From positions 3,638,001-3,702,000 of the forward strand of contig CM076150.1 in the NCBI GenBank assembly GCA_038025085.1: DNA of 64,000 nucleotides, read 5' to 3'. The DNA is from Tetragonia tetragonoides (taxonomy: Eukaryota > Streptophyta > Magnoliopsida > Caryophyllales > Aizoaceae). Both the position numbers and the translations under genes were made by a program. Below, piece after piece: positions 41,147 through 53,322 of the stretch (its first letter is position 1; each line of letters begins with the position of its first letter). The notes beneath the pieces are model-generated. The model was not told the DNA's origin. It did no database searches and worked only from the letters and a program-made list of their open reading frames with translations.

Positions 41147-41670
41147 TTTCAAATTGCCCTACAAATTCGTTGAGTTGGGCCATAGCAGTTCATTAAAATC
41201 AGAGACCACCTAGGTTCACAACGTCCAACAGAAAAATCGCGTGATGAGAGACGACTAAAGAGTCTACTGTTGAGTGTTGACTTCTGATCTACTGATATGC
41301 TCAATTCATTCAAATTAAACATGTGCATTAAAATTAATAAGCGTGTCATAATAAATGTTTACGAGTACATTTAAAAAGGGACCCCTTATAAAAAGTGAGT
41401 TCATGACTCATCTCTCGCAAAATCCAAACTTTCTATAGTGATACATTAACTGTGAGTGATAGTGTCAGGTGTTCACACGATCTCACACTCGGGTTCATGG
41501 ACCACCATTTGGTAATTCGACCAGACGACATTAGATAACATAAATTTACCCAAACTCTCACGTGTTCTAATAATATTGTTATGTTTTGTTTTTTCATGTT
41601 AAAGCAAGGTCACCCAATTACAAATTCACACCCACTATCCAGTCTAGTATATCTATATAGACGCCCCTTT
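41147..41670 (+). repeat. Upstream copy of the bHLH promoter region
   Basis: Diverged but collinear with 43081 to about 43490 plus 44580-44660. Shared blocks in order: AAATTGCCCTACAA, GTCCAACA, ACATGTGCATTAAAA, GGGTTC(A/G)TGGACCA, CACGTG(T/C)TCT, ATTCACACCCACTATC, and the TATA-like region before ACGCCCCTT. Copy A retains the sequence equivalent to the core promoter at about 41650, but no coding sequence follows. Confidence 0.75.
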
Positions 41671-41966
41671 TATTTTTTTTAATAGTAGAGACAAATTTTG
41701 TTATGACTTATAATAGGTCATGTCCTCTTCAACGAAATGGTGCAGAACAGTGAAGAACAGAATACAATGAATTGGAACGAAATAAAATGGAAAGGAATGA
41801 AACATGCGATTTGCGGATAATGAAAGAAAATGTGAGACAAAATGAATTAGAGAATGCGAAACGCAACGGTACGGAATGGATCAAAACGAAACGGAATAAT
41901 AATGCAACATGGTGACAAAGAAAAGAACAGGGTCTTAGTAACCTAAAGTTTAGAAATATTAGAGTT

Positions 41967-42138
41967 GCCCTGTTCTTTTTGTGGTTTCTATACTGCATTC
42001 CGTTCCGCATCCTAATTCCGTTTCGCATTATGCACTTCACTTTATCTTACATTTTCTTCCATTATCCGTACCGTGCTGTTTCGTTCCGTTCTGTTCGTTT
42101 CTCACTGTTCCGCAACATTCCAATGAAGAGAACAGGGT
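41967..42138. mobile_element. Possible small MITE with CCCTGTTCT ends
   Basis: Starts GCCCTGTTCTTTTTGTGG and ends CAATGAAGAGAACAGGGTC, imperfect inverted ends. A similar right end, AGAACAGGGTCTTA, occurs at about 41926 at the close of a neighbouring GGAACG/CGGAA-rich stretch (41740-41935), suggesting two copies facing the same way. Confidence 0.45.
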
Positions 42139-42179
42139 CTTATTTGAAGGATGAGTTTTATTGTATGTAAGAGGTGATT

Positions 42180-42711
42180 TGGTATTGGAATTGGTTAGAC
42201 CAGTTCCTCGAAATTGAGACCCAATATTGAAATTGGTTGGACCAGTTTCTTAAGATTGATACCCAGAGACTTGAAATTGGCAGGTCCAGTTCCAAGACCA
42301 GGTACCCATCACCCTATAAAATTGAAAATGTACTCTTTGAATAAATGTAAATAATATCTAATTACTAAGAGTTTCAATAGTACATATGCTTCGAAATCAA
42401 TAAAACAATATCAAAATAAAGAAATTGTAACCTATGTGATATCAAAAGTTAATATAAGTTAGCAATAGCGTTAATAGTACTGGGGCCAACAATTCGATAT
42501 TTGGGAGGTACCCAATATTAGTCTCACCAGGTATCCACTGGGTACTGGGTCCGGGAAACTGATACTCAGAATTGAAATTGGTTGCAACCAGTTCCGAGTT
42601 TTGGGACCCAAAATTGGTATTGGCAAGAGCAGTTCCAGGTCCAAACCCAATAAGTCCAAACCAATTCCAATACCAGAACCAGGTACCCAAGACCCATGCT
42701 CACCCCTAGAC
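42180..42711. repeat. hAT-MITE-like AATTGG/CCAGTTCC repeat region
   Basis: Words GAAATTGG, CCAGTTCC and GGTACCC recur on both strands, and the right end is TGCTCACCCCTA (42700-42711), the complement of the TAGGGGTGAGCA terminus common in plant hAT MITEs. The left end is not certain. Confidence 0.45.
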
Positions 42712-43470
42712 TGCACATGCACAAATATTCAGCTTAAGGAATGTGGTTAATAGGATTCGAACACATGATGATGAAAAGAAAGAAGAAGTACAATAATCAC
42801 TTGACTCTAGATCTGATACCATATGTTGAAACTAATTCAACTAAAAATTAAGTTGATGATTGTAGGCAGATAAGTACTAAGAGCAAAAGCTTGATAGAAG
42901 TATTAAGATGATACAATAAGATTAAATTTAAGTCAATTGATTGAACCAAATTAATCCAATAACTCTTAAAAATCAGATTTAAGTGGAACAAAAATTAGAA
43001 ATCCATACCTTGAAGATAAGGCCATTTCTTCACTTTTGAACCCTCAATTGTTATACTTGGCCATTTTTCCTTCACTTAATTAAATTGCCCTACAATTTTT
43101 TGAGTTCAGCCAATACAGATAAGCTAAGTTAAGCACCATAATGTCCAACAAAAAAAATCTTGTGACTAGAAAAGACTAAAAGTCTACTATTGGCCTTGTG
43201 AGTACCAGGATGTGCTCAATTTTGGAATTTCATTAAATTGAAACATGTGCATTAAAAGCAGGTCATTATCAATGTTTCCCATGTACATTAAAAAAATGTG
43301 ATTTAATGAGTCATCTTTAGTCTACTACAGTATATAATGACACACGATCTCCAACGCGGGTTCGTGGACCATCCACATCTATTCATTTGACGGCCCAGAT
43401 TTACTAGCCATTAAACAAGTATTAGATTACATCAATTTACCCAATCTTTCACGTGCTCTGAATAAAAAAT

Positions 43471-43616
43471 GTTTTTCTTTTGTTTTCACATAAATAAATT
43501 CTTACTCAATAAGCCAAAAGTCTTTATGTCCTCATTAAACTCCAAGTGTTTTTCTTTTGTTTTCACATAAATAAATTCTTACTCAATAAGCCATCTTTAT
43601 GTCCTCATTAAACTCC
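43471..43616. repeat. 77-bp tandem duplication
   Basis: The unit starting GTTTTTCTTTTGTTTTCACA at 43471 is repeated at 43548, identical except for an AAAG insertion in the first copy. It lies within the segment that interrupts the second copy of the bHLH promoter duplication. Confidence 0.9.
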
Positions 43617-44647
43617 TTCTCATTCACAATATCTCGATTCTGGTGGACAATGTTTAATCTACCCAAAAATTAAACTGTATTTTTGAAAGAATACGGAATT
43701 CAAGCATGTGATATAAATAGATTTGGGGTTTATTTTGAATAGAAAGATTGGATTTTTACTTATATTTGGCTCAAGTATGGATACAACTAAAAGCACAGAA
43801 AAATTTGTTCAGTTTACTCTCAAATTTTCGAGTGCTCTCAGCTGTACCCGATTGAGTACACCGACCACTTAAAAATTGAACCCAACCTACCTTGGGCCTC
43901 AGACCACACACGTCTAAATCAACCTTCAACCTGTCCGTGTTTTTCTTAAAGTGAGGAGTACTTGCAATGAGTACGACATTTCGGATATCCGGTAAACTTC
44001 GGATCGGATATGGATCGAGTTTTGCCCGATCCAAAAAATCGAGTTCCCAAAATTTTGGATCGGATCGGATCGGATCGAATCAGTTATCCGGTAATAAACA
44101 ATCCTAAGTACAACTAGTTGTATCCCATAATACGCTTGTAGTCTACCTATGTGATGTGGATAACAAAAATAAACTTATGTCTTGCAATTCTACTAAATAA
44201 TTTTATTTAAAAAAAAAAAAACTAAAAAGTAACAATTATAGTCTCAATATTTCGGTTTCTAGTCATCTTCGGTTTGATTAAATCCAAAAATACCATTTCT
44301 ATTAATATTAGGGCTAAATCAATCAGGTTCACTGCATTTCAGTTTTGACTCATGTTCGGTTCGGCCAATTTTCAAGTCGAGTTTCATTTAATTTTTGTCA
44401 GATTCGGATGCGGTTCGTAGTCAGATCAATAACATTTCGGAAATATTTCAATTATAATTATTTAAGATAATTGAATTACAATATTTGTTTTCGAGTTTTT
44501 TGGGTTGGATGATCGATTTCAGGTCAAATTTACAAGGTCTATTCTCATACATGACGGATAGACTTTTCACCGAGTAAACAAAACCTTTTCCATCTCCCAT
44601 CACTGAATTACAGATTCACACCCACTATCAACTTATCTGGTATTGTC

Positions 44648-44655
44648 TATAAATA
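44648..44655 (+). promoter_or_regulatory. TATA box of the bHLH gene
   Basis: TATAAATA, 285 bp before the bHLH ATG, inside the conserved half of the duplicated promoter segment. A CTGTTG-rich leader follows at 44873-44896. Confidence 0.6.
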
Positions 44656-44932
44656 CGCCCCTTCATCAAAATAAATTGGGAAAGAGTGGAAAATGTCCAT
44701 TTTAGTCCAACAGCTGTGCTGTGCTTAGCTTAAAGAAAAGAAACAACACAACCCAACGAATCCCACCTTTATAAAACTAATAATAATTGTACCAACAAAA
44801 GAAAATCCATTCCCAATTCAAGCACAAAGAAAAGAAAAGCATCCATCCATCTAGGACCATCTTACCAAAGTGATTGCTGTTGCTGTTGCTGTTGCTCTAT
44901 CTCTGTGTCTTTTTCTCTCTCCTCTAATACCC

Positions 44933-47900
44933 ATGGACAACTTTGGTGATGAATATCAACTCTATTGGGAAACCAATATGTTTCTTCAAACAGAAGAACT
45001 TGACAGGTAACTAAATTTCAGTCCAAAATCTGTCTTTCTGTTTTGTACCCAGATAATACTGTCAACGACAAAGGTCGGTCTGGAGAGGTTCAGATTTACG
45101 CAGTCTTATTATTCTTATATTCTGTCGCCTATTGAAATTGATTTGGTATTTTGTGTGTTTTTGTTTTACTGGGAGTGTAGTTTTGGCTTTGACGAGGCAT
45201 TGTCAACATATTACGATTCGAGCTCCCCTGAAGGCTCAGTATCTGCCTCTAAGAACATTGTTTCCGAGAGGAATCGCAGGAAGAAGCTCAATGAGCGTCT
45301 CTTTGCTCTTCGAGCTGTCGTTCCTAACATTAGCAAGGTGAGTTGCTGGTTTTTTTGTACACACAAATTTCGAATCATAAAAACAAATTGTTTCATCATC
45401 ATTCTGTTTTTCTGGTTACTGAAAATGTGTGTACTTGTAAGTTTATGTTATTCCTAACTTCTGGTTTGGGGTTTCCGTACACACAAATTTGGGAGTATTT
45501 CTTTTTACATTGTACTTTTAAAAGGAAGGTGACTTGCCTATTTGGGTTGTCTCTACATCCAAATTTAGAAGTAGTTCTGTTTTGCTTTTTGCTAAAATGA
45601 TTGGAATGTGGTTACAAATGTAAATTTGGAAAGATTCTGTTTTCATTTGTACTAAAATGTGCTTATAGATTGGACAATTTGGGCCTTTTGGGTGTATATG
45701 CGCACAAACTTCATATAGTTTGTGCGCACAAACTTCATATAGTTTGTTTGGCCTATACTTGCCAAAATTGCTTAGATGGACTGTTTGGAGGTGTATGTAT
45801 GTTCATTCATATGCCAAAAACTTCTGTTTTCCTTGGTACTACAATGATGGTTTTACATACAAATAGGCTTTTGGGTGTGAGTTTTGGGTTTGGCGAAGAG
45901 GAACTTAATTCCCTTCTCGTTGGGTGTGGTTAAGGCTCCTAACCTGAAAACCCATTACTTGGTGTATAAGTAGTAATTTGTTTACCAGTGAGTCGTCAAC
46001 CAATAATGACCTGAATGATTGTGATTGTGGATACAGATGGATAAAGCATCAATAATTAAGGATGCAATAGACTATATACAAGAACTCCATGAACAAGAAA
46101 GGAGAATCAAAGGGGAAATTTCTGAATTGGAATATGGGAAATCAAGAAATAATAGTTATGATTCGATGGATATGGAGCCACAATTTTCAGCTACAGCTTC
46201 AGTTAGATCCAAGAAAAAGAGGACTGACCATCGCAGAAACTTTTTTGAATCTAATGGTTGCTGTAGATCATCCTCTATTGAAGACTTAGAGGTGCGTAAT
46301 TTATTTAATTAATTAATTGCTTAATTAATTGATAATGTTTCTTGTTCAATTGTTTATTTATTTGATACAGTTTGGTATGTGATCAATGATTGAACGATGG
46401 GGTAATTTAATATGGGTCAATAATGTCCGTGGATAGATAATATCTTTGGGAGATTATAAGAGATTTTAAAATGGGTCCATTTATCTTAGAGATGTTTTTA
46501 TAAGTTTTTTTAGATAATTCATCCTTTTATTATTATTTTTTTGTGTGTGTAGTGAGATCACTGACACGGACACCCTGCGTTTTTTTCTTTGTTATTTCAT
46601 ACTGATGGATTAACAATTTACATATATGAATTAGCGTGTATTTTTTAGAGTTGAACTTATCAGAATCGAACTGAATTTTAACACTACTAAATTGGATATT
46701 ACTGAGCTGAAATAGACACCAACAAATTGAATTGAACACAACTTGATATATAAGACAAAAAATATACTCGTATTTCTAAACTCAGCACCAATGAATTGAA
46801 CTGAACATCACTTAGCTGAACTCGAAATTACTAAATTGACACATGTACTGAACTGAGCTGACCGTGTAAGTTCTAAAGAAGGCACCCCTTCCTATGAGGC
46901 AATGAGAAGTATCATTTTTTTGTTCGAATTTTACATGTGGGGTGTTGTCATTATTTTGCTCACAAATATCACACCTCAAACTTAGTTATTCTCAACTTAA
47001 TTTCACTTAAATCCATTTGGGTTCAATTTAGTTCAATTCAGTTCATTAGTATCTTTATCAATTTGATAACTTTTTATTACGAAATAAATTATGAAGATAA
47101 CTATTGGTGTGTTCTTAAGAGCTTAGTCAGTCAGTTCAGTACAGTTCAACATTGGTCTGATATCAGTTGAGTGATTTCAGTTCCATTCAGTAATGTTCAG
47201 TTCAATTCAATGGTATTCAATTTCAGAAATATATTTTTGTCTCACATAGAAAGTAGGGTTCTATTCAGACTCTGTTTTATTCACCTTAATTTTACTTAAA
47301 TTCAGTTCAGTTTAATCCAGTTCAGTTCAGTTCAGTTCAGTTCATACTTAACATTAGCACTCATATAACTTTTTATTCTGAAATAATTTCATGATGAGAA
47401 TTATGTCATCGGAAAGATCTCAAAACATACTTTCAAATGAGTCCAATTTTGACTATGTTTGGGCAAATTTTGAATGGTTAATGGTCAAGTTTAAAAAATC
47501 AATTCAGCTCAATTCAGTTCAGTTCAGATCAATTAAGTTCAGATTAGTTTTATCCAGGTGAATCAAACGGGGCCTCAGTTCATTGGTGTTTAGTTTAGTT
47601 AAGTTGTATTCATTTCAATTCAATGGTGTTGAATTCAGTTCAACTCAGCTCAGCTCAGTTCAGCTCTCAAGACACCCTATGTCATTGAAAAGTTTCAAAA
47701 TATACTTTCAAATATGTTCAATATTAAATATGGTTTGACGCATTTTAAATAATTAAAAATTAATTTAAAAAATTAATTCAATTCATTTCAATTCAATTTT
47801 AGCATATTTAAAAGAAATGAAACCCCATACATAATCCCACCTCATATTAGGTTTGTGTCTATAGTTCAACGATCAATAACTAAATTCATCAAACACTTTT

Positions 47901-50900
47901 GCTACCGTAGCTATTTTTTTTTTTTTTTTTGTTTTTAGTGACTACAATAGCTAGTTAAACAATAACTAATTAGTAATTACTAGTCACTAGACTAGCTCAC
48001 TACTCCAGTAGACCACTACTCGCATGATAGTATCCTAAATAGCTGACAAGAGTGACAACTATTAGTACATGTCACATGTGGTTATTGATAAACATATACA
48101 ATAATCCTTACATAATTTATTTTGAGTGGAAACCTCTTGAAAAGTTCAAGGGTTGGTAACCTTTGGTGAAGGTTTATATGAACTGATCTTCACATTTGAA
48201 AACACATTTAGCCCATTATGGTAGTTGCATAATAATTTCAAATTAATAATGCCAAATATTGGTTGTTATTATAAGGCAATCATTTAATTTCCATTGAACA
48301 CATTGTTTGCTAATAAATTCAATTCAATTGATCTTTTTTTCCTTCCCTTTTTTCTGTTTTAAATATGCATAATAATTTTTTTTGTCCGAAAAAAAAACAC
48401 CTAAGTTAATTTGTTTAAAAGAGAGGGAATATGGTTTAAAGTATTGTAGAGATACATTATAATAATGACTCCCTCCGTCCTAAAGTATTTGAATACTTTG
48501 AGTCACAAGTTATATGCTTTGGGATGGAGGGAGTATTTGAAATACTGGATAAATTTGATCACTAAAGTAGAATTCTATTTCAATGTTAGATTTAATTTTT
48601 CTCCTAGAAATATTAATGTGTGTTACTGTACTGATTGGTTGAAGCCAATATTTTTATAAGATAAAGTACCTTATTTATTTCCTGTATAATTTTTCATATT
48701 TTCTGTACTCATTTATTCTTTTTCTTATTGCAACCAATTAATGTAAAATACTATCCTTGAATTTCGATTTCTTAGATAAATCAGAAAAAATATTTATTAT
48801 CATCATTTTGACAGATGAGGGTGTCATATGTGGGAGAGAGAACTGTGGTAGTGAGCTTGACATGTGGTAAAAGCGAGGGCACAATAGTAAAATTGTGTGA
48901 AATTTTTGAATCTTTGAAGCTCAAAATTATTACAGCTCATATCACTGCTTTTTCTGGGAGGGTCTTGAAGACTGTATTCGTTGAGGTTAGTCTATCTCTT
49001 TGCCCCCACCCCCACCCCCACCCCCACCCCCACCTTTTACGTTTAGTGAAAGTAGTTAAACCTTGTTGCTTTGTTAGCGGCAACTATCCTAGTCATTCTT
49101 TTTTTTTTGGGGGGTTGGTGCGAATCCTAGTGATTCTTTGATTGAGTGACTATGAAGTATAATAATTGAAGTACTCAATTCATTTCTTAGCGACAATAAT
49201 TCTTAATCTAATATGCCAATATTAATTTTTTGGATTCATTAGAGTATCATATTTAAAAGGGTAAATTGCTCCCAATAATCCGAAGTTTCATCGGTCCTCT
49301 AATAATAATCCCAAATAACGCATGAAATTCCTAAAAATAATCTCAAGTACACTATTTTTCCACGAGTGAACCAACCGGCAACCATTAACACCGTTAACTT
49401 TAGATGATATGGAAACGTTGATATCTGTGTATTAAGATAAAAAAAATAAATTTAAGAGAATAAAGTTAAAAAAAATAAATTTTAAACTTCTTCTACTAAT
49501 GAATATGATGCATCCCTTACTCCAACTCCCCCTTCCCCTTCAACCCCGTCAGACCCCCCACCCATCACCCACCCACCCACCCACCCACCACTCATGAACC
49601 ATGTCAGACCCAGCGCCCCCCCGGAAACAGCCACCATGTTAGATCCTCCTCAACTCCATTAGATACCAACCCCAAACACCCCAACCCCCCGGGAAGCGCT
49701 TCAACCACCGCCGCAACTACCATTTCGCCTCCAACTCCCCATTCTCTATTGATTAACATCACCACTGTACCAAGATGCTATCACATATCAAAATCACCAC
49801 CTATCTCATCCCCTCTCTTCCAGCAACATCTCCGCCATCGATAGGTGGCTGGCCACCAGCACTATGGTGGTTGCTCGATTGCAATTAGGATTTCGAGATC
49901 GCGAAACGGAATTTGGAGAAGACGATTGTTAAATTGAGGGGGACTCTACTTTACATATCGCCAAAAATTTGTCGCCGACATCAAAGGGGGTCAGCTTTGT
50001 GTGGTGGATTTTTTAGGTTGTGAAATTAAAAATGATAGAAAGTAAATTTTTTTTAAAAAAAAAGGATTTGGTAGGGATATGATTTTAGGAGAAGGGGTTC
50101 ACTGATAAATAAATAAAACATGAGAAGGGGTTCAGATTGACAAATGAATGGTTGCCACGTCATTAGGTTTAACGGAGGAGTAATGGTGTTAACTCTGGGT
50201 TCATTTGTGGAAAAACAGTGAATAGTTGAGATTATTTTTAATAATTTCCGTACTTGAGATTATTATTGGAGGATCGGTGAAATTTCAGATTATTGGGAGC
50301 AATTTTTCCTATTTAAAATCTCGTATAAGATGTTCTAACCATAATGGTAAGACGATGATGGTCACTTTTTTGTGAAACAAGGTCAATGTTTATAATAAGT
50401 GACTTCTACATTTCTATTGACCTCATATTACTATACCACAAATTGGTCTCACAAAAGACTTGCTCATAGAGTATTAGACCCATTTTAAATATAAATAATA
50501 ATGTTTCTAGATTATTGAGTTGTTTCTAGTGATGCAACGATTGGTATTACGCTCACACTGCATATATAGGGATGAGCAAAATTGGGTACACATTGATTAT
50601 TGTATTATCCGAAATTGAAATTGAATCCGATTTCCAAGTTTTGGGTATTGGGATTAAAATTGGTTTGTTATTGGAACCAATTCATATTTTTAAAATCCAT
50701 ATCCATATTTCTAAAATCACATAATTTTATATTTTGATAAGAATAAACAACAATTATAAATCACACTAACAAATATTAACTTTTAAAAATACAACAAACT
50801 CAAAATCAAATATTACACTCCAAACACTTAATATCGTAAATCAAAATTTAGATATCGAATACAATTATTATATCACTAATATTACAAATACAATTATTAA

Positions 50901-51669
50901 ATCACTAGAACTACGAATACAATTGTTTAAATCACGAATATTGCTAGATCATCACCATTGTTTGTTTCCAATAATGAAAATAATCTTGTGAATATCTTGT
51001 GTTGGGTAACAATCGGCTCCGATGCTGACAAATCAAGAATTAAAATTGAAATTGCTTGGTACCAACACCTATCTTTGGCTCTTGTTCTGATTTTAAAGAG
51101 TACCCAATGTTTCTACTCATTCTGGCCTAACACTGCAGTTACTATATTTCTTATCATAGACATACAATAAAACAAAAACCTAAAGCAAAGAGAGTAACAT
51201 GTATAGATTATGTGCTTTTTCAACTTTGATTTTGGTTTGTTTCTGTGAATTTATCACTTTAAAATAATTTTTAACTTCAACATATAATTCTTTCAAAATT
51301 AGAGAAATTGTCTGATAGCTAAGAGTTGAAAATTGGCTAAAATCTAAAAAACCAATTAAAAATTGCCAAACAAAACCAAAAACTCACAACTTTTATGCAA
51401 CCTTGCCATGGCGGGACAATCCAATTAGACATCAATTTAATTATTTGGACTCATACACCATATTATTATTATTTTCTTTTGATGTACACCATCCTATTAA
51501 AACTATTGCAATTTGCACACAATAATTTCTTATTACATGTATGCCTTTATCAAATCATTTAAATATTTATTCTAATTTGCATCTACTTCATTTTGTCTCT
51601 TAGGCAGATCAATGGGAAAAGGATCATTTGAGGATAAAAATTGAAACAGTGATGTCATCTTATAAATAA
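44933..51669 (+). CDS. bHLH35-like: bHLH transcription factor, bHLH35-like, five exons
   Basis: A DNA-binding dimer-forming regulator in the nucleus. Exons: 44933-45006, 45181-45337, 46037-46291, 48815-48985, 51604-51669; GT-AG introns, phases close to 240 aa, near the size of Arabidopsis bHLH35. The protein starts MDNFGDEYQLYWETNMF. Residues ~48-72 are the basic region plus helix 1 (SERNRRKKLNERLFALRAVV), with the Glu and Arg that contact an E-box. Helix 2 follows (MDKASIIKDAIDYIQELHEQ). The C-terminal half (VGERTVVVSLTC, CEIFESLKLKIITAHIT) is the ACT-like dimerisation fold of this subgroup. The basic region has Ser where many factors have His, as in bHLH35. Introns 3 and 4 are each about 2.5 kb and carry MITEs. 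Subgroup is likely; the exact orthologue is inferred. Confidence 0.94.
45062..45130 (-). mobile_element. RTE 3'-end relic in bHLH intron 1
   Basis: The block GGTCTGGAGAGGTTCAGATT then TACGCAGTCTTA and GTCGCC matches the 3' end of the RTE element at 31195-31250 (GGTCTGAGGAGGTCCAGATG, TACGTAGTTTTA, GTCGCC). A degenerate CAACGACAA precedes it, as CAACAACAA does there. It is a short, old copy of the same family tail. Confidence 0.65.
45356..45900 (+). repeat. Degenerate tandem repeats in bHLH intron 2
   Basis: Four loose copies of a unit built on ACA(C/T)(A)CAAATTT and (T)TACTAAAATG occur between 45356 and 45660. At 45700-45747 a 24-bp unit, GCGCACAAACTTCATATAGT plus TTGT, is repeated twice perfectly; each contains the palindrome ACAAACT-TCATAT-AGTTTGT. 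Confidence 0.65.
46600..47810. mobile_element. Nested Tourist-like MITEs in bHLH intron 3
   Basis: The best copy is about 47255-47574: it ends in AGGTGAATCAAACGGGGCC, and its interior (CATGATGAGAATTATGTCAT, AAGATCTCAAAACATACTTT) is the reverse complement of the element at 57917. The flanks 46600-47240 and 47577-47810 hold further diverged pieces with TCAGTTCAGTTC words, implying repeated insertion of the family into itself. Confidence 0.75.
48468..48534. mobile_element. Very short Stowaway relic in bHLH intron 3
   Basis: ACTCCCTCCGTCCTAAAGTA at the left and TTTGGGATGGAGGGAGT at the right, only 67 bp in all: essentially two terminal repeats with the middle deleted. Confidence 0.8.
49003..49033. 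repeat. (CCCCCA)5 tract after bHLH exon 4
   Basis: C-rich on the sense strand, 18 bp beyond the exon 4 donor. The opposite strand could form a G-quadruplex. Confidence 0.85.
49251..50318. mobile_element. Non-autonomous foldback MULE, 1,050 bp, 9-bp target duplication
   Basis: Left end GGGTAAATTGCTCCCAATAA and right end complementary to GGAAAAATTGCTCCCAATAA, with inverted similarity extending 150 bp or more. TATTTAAAA flanks both sides (49251-49259 and 50310-50318); a 9-bp duplication is the MULE hallmark. The interior (49500-49900) is C-rich, unlike the ends or host intron, and includes a (CCCA)n run. It lies in bHLH intron 4. It encodes no transposase. The interior could be captured host DNA, but no protein is recognisable. 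Confidence 0.85.
50560..51130. repeat. hAT-MITE-like TAGGGATGAGCA repeat in bHLH intron 4
   Basis: Starts TATAGGGATGAGCAAAATTG and contains AATTGAAATTG, GGTATTGGGATT and TTGGAACC words, the same vocabulary as the repeat ending at 42711. The right end is unclear. Confidence 0.4.
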
Positions 51670-51923
51670 GTTACGTTTAGGAGTATCTACAGTTGTACTC
51701 CCTCTCTCTCTCAGCCCCTCGAGGGTTAAAAGTGGAAACCTTGATGCATTAATTAGTGATTTAGTGAATTAGTGATGCATTTCATTTCCTTGGTAAGTAT
51801 TGGCTGGTTGTGTACTTCTAATGTAACTTGATGATCCTAATGAAGAAGGAAAATGTATTGCAAGGAACAAGTTTCTACAAAATCTGCGATGATTGATGAG
51901 TGTGACTGTGTGAATTTAAAGGT

Positions 51924-52012
51924 TCAATCATGATCTCAAGCGTTGGAACCTCTCTACTCCTTCTCCCTCAATCATGATCTCAAGTGTTGGAACCTCCCTA
52001 CTCCTTCTCTCC
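51924..52012. repeat. 44-bp tandem duplication downstream of the bHLH gene
   Basis: TCAATCATGATCTCAAG(C/T)G followed by TTGGAACCTC(T/C)CTACTC occurs at 51924 and again at 51968, two mismatches. Confidence 0.85.
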
Positions 52013-52559
52013 TTTCTCTTCCTTTCTCTCTCCTTCCTCACCACTCTCTCTCCTCCCCTCTCCCCCACTTACACACCTAATATTACCTCATGATGAGATT
52101 AGGATCCTTCCTAATCATGAGATTAGGTAAGAATTTGGGGTGTGAATTGTAACTCAACAGGAATGAGAATGGAATGTGTCCCAATTGTTACTCTTTTCCA
52201 ACACCACTTTCTTTCTTTCTTTTTGTTTCTTTCCGTTATTTTGTTTCTTTTTTTGAATCATGACTTATGATTACGGGGAATAATTAGGAATTAAGTATGT
52301 GGAATCCCAACAACATCCCCCTCACATTTGTGTCTTTCAACTTCTCATTAATCATGTCTTCATGGCTCACTTTGTAACTATAGTCCAATCCACACTCTTG
52401 TCTCAAGCTCAATCAATCATCATGTGCCCAAGAATACAGTATGTCTTTTCCGAAATTTATGAAACCTTCATCATGACTGGCCACAACGTAACTCTCCACT
52501 TGCAGTGCAACAACTAACTCAATCCGAACCCAACACATCATCAGCTAGCCCAACCTTCC

Positions 52560-53126
52560 TTGGGCTTGTAAGGGTCAGAACTCCCAACATGTCTTGTATG
52601 GACTTAGTCCACCGTGGACCAAGTAAAATTGAGGGGTGATTCTAGGTGAAGTAGGGGGTGACTCCATTATTGGAGGGGTGGCTCCATGTGAAGTATGGGG
52701 TGACTCCACTATTAGAGGGGTGGTGCCAAGTATAAATTTGAGGGGTGACTCCCCTAGCTGGACTAAGTCCACACAAGTTTTTGTACTATTAGAGGGGTGG
52801 TTTCTAGGTAAAGTATGGGGTGACATTTAGACCATTGATACACTATGTACTAAGTCCACACAAGTTTTTGTAATTGCATCAATATCACTAAATTCACACC
52901 ATGAGCTCTGATACCACTTATTAGGCCCAAAAGAAATTGGTAGAAAGATGGATCATAATGGAGTTAGGCGCACATATCGACCCAAAAGTTTAAGCTATTA
53001 GATTGTGGTAGTGACCAACTTATAAACCCATTACTTTTTCTCTCCTTCTTCTATATGGGACACTTTTTCCCTTCACATACACGCATCTGAAATCCCAAAT
53101 ATGGAATCCCATCATATGCTAAACAA
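52560..53126 (-). mobile_element. Possible LTR-retrotransposon relic with tRNA-Met primer site
   Basis: On the minus strand TGGTATCAGAGC (52916-52905) is the classic primer binding site for initiator tRNA-Met, directly after a stretch ending GGGCCTAATAAG that could be an LTR. The following 52570-52840 is a loose ~43-bp repeat built on GGGGTGACTCC and AGAGGGGTGG. No coding domain and no second LTR were identified. Confidence 0.35.
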
Positions 53127-53322
53127 ATTAGCAAGGGTGTTGCTATTTACCGCCCTAAAATTACTTAATACCGCCCCTAAAAATTACAATTTTGCCCTTC
53201 TTCACATTTTCACCCATCCTCTCCCTCTCTAACTCTCACATCAATTCTCCCTCTCTACCACCCACTCTCATACCCAACCTTCATCAACATTCACTCATTC
53301 GGTAAGGAAGCAACGGCCGCGG

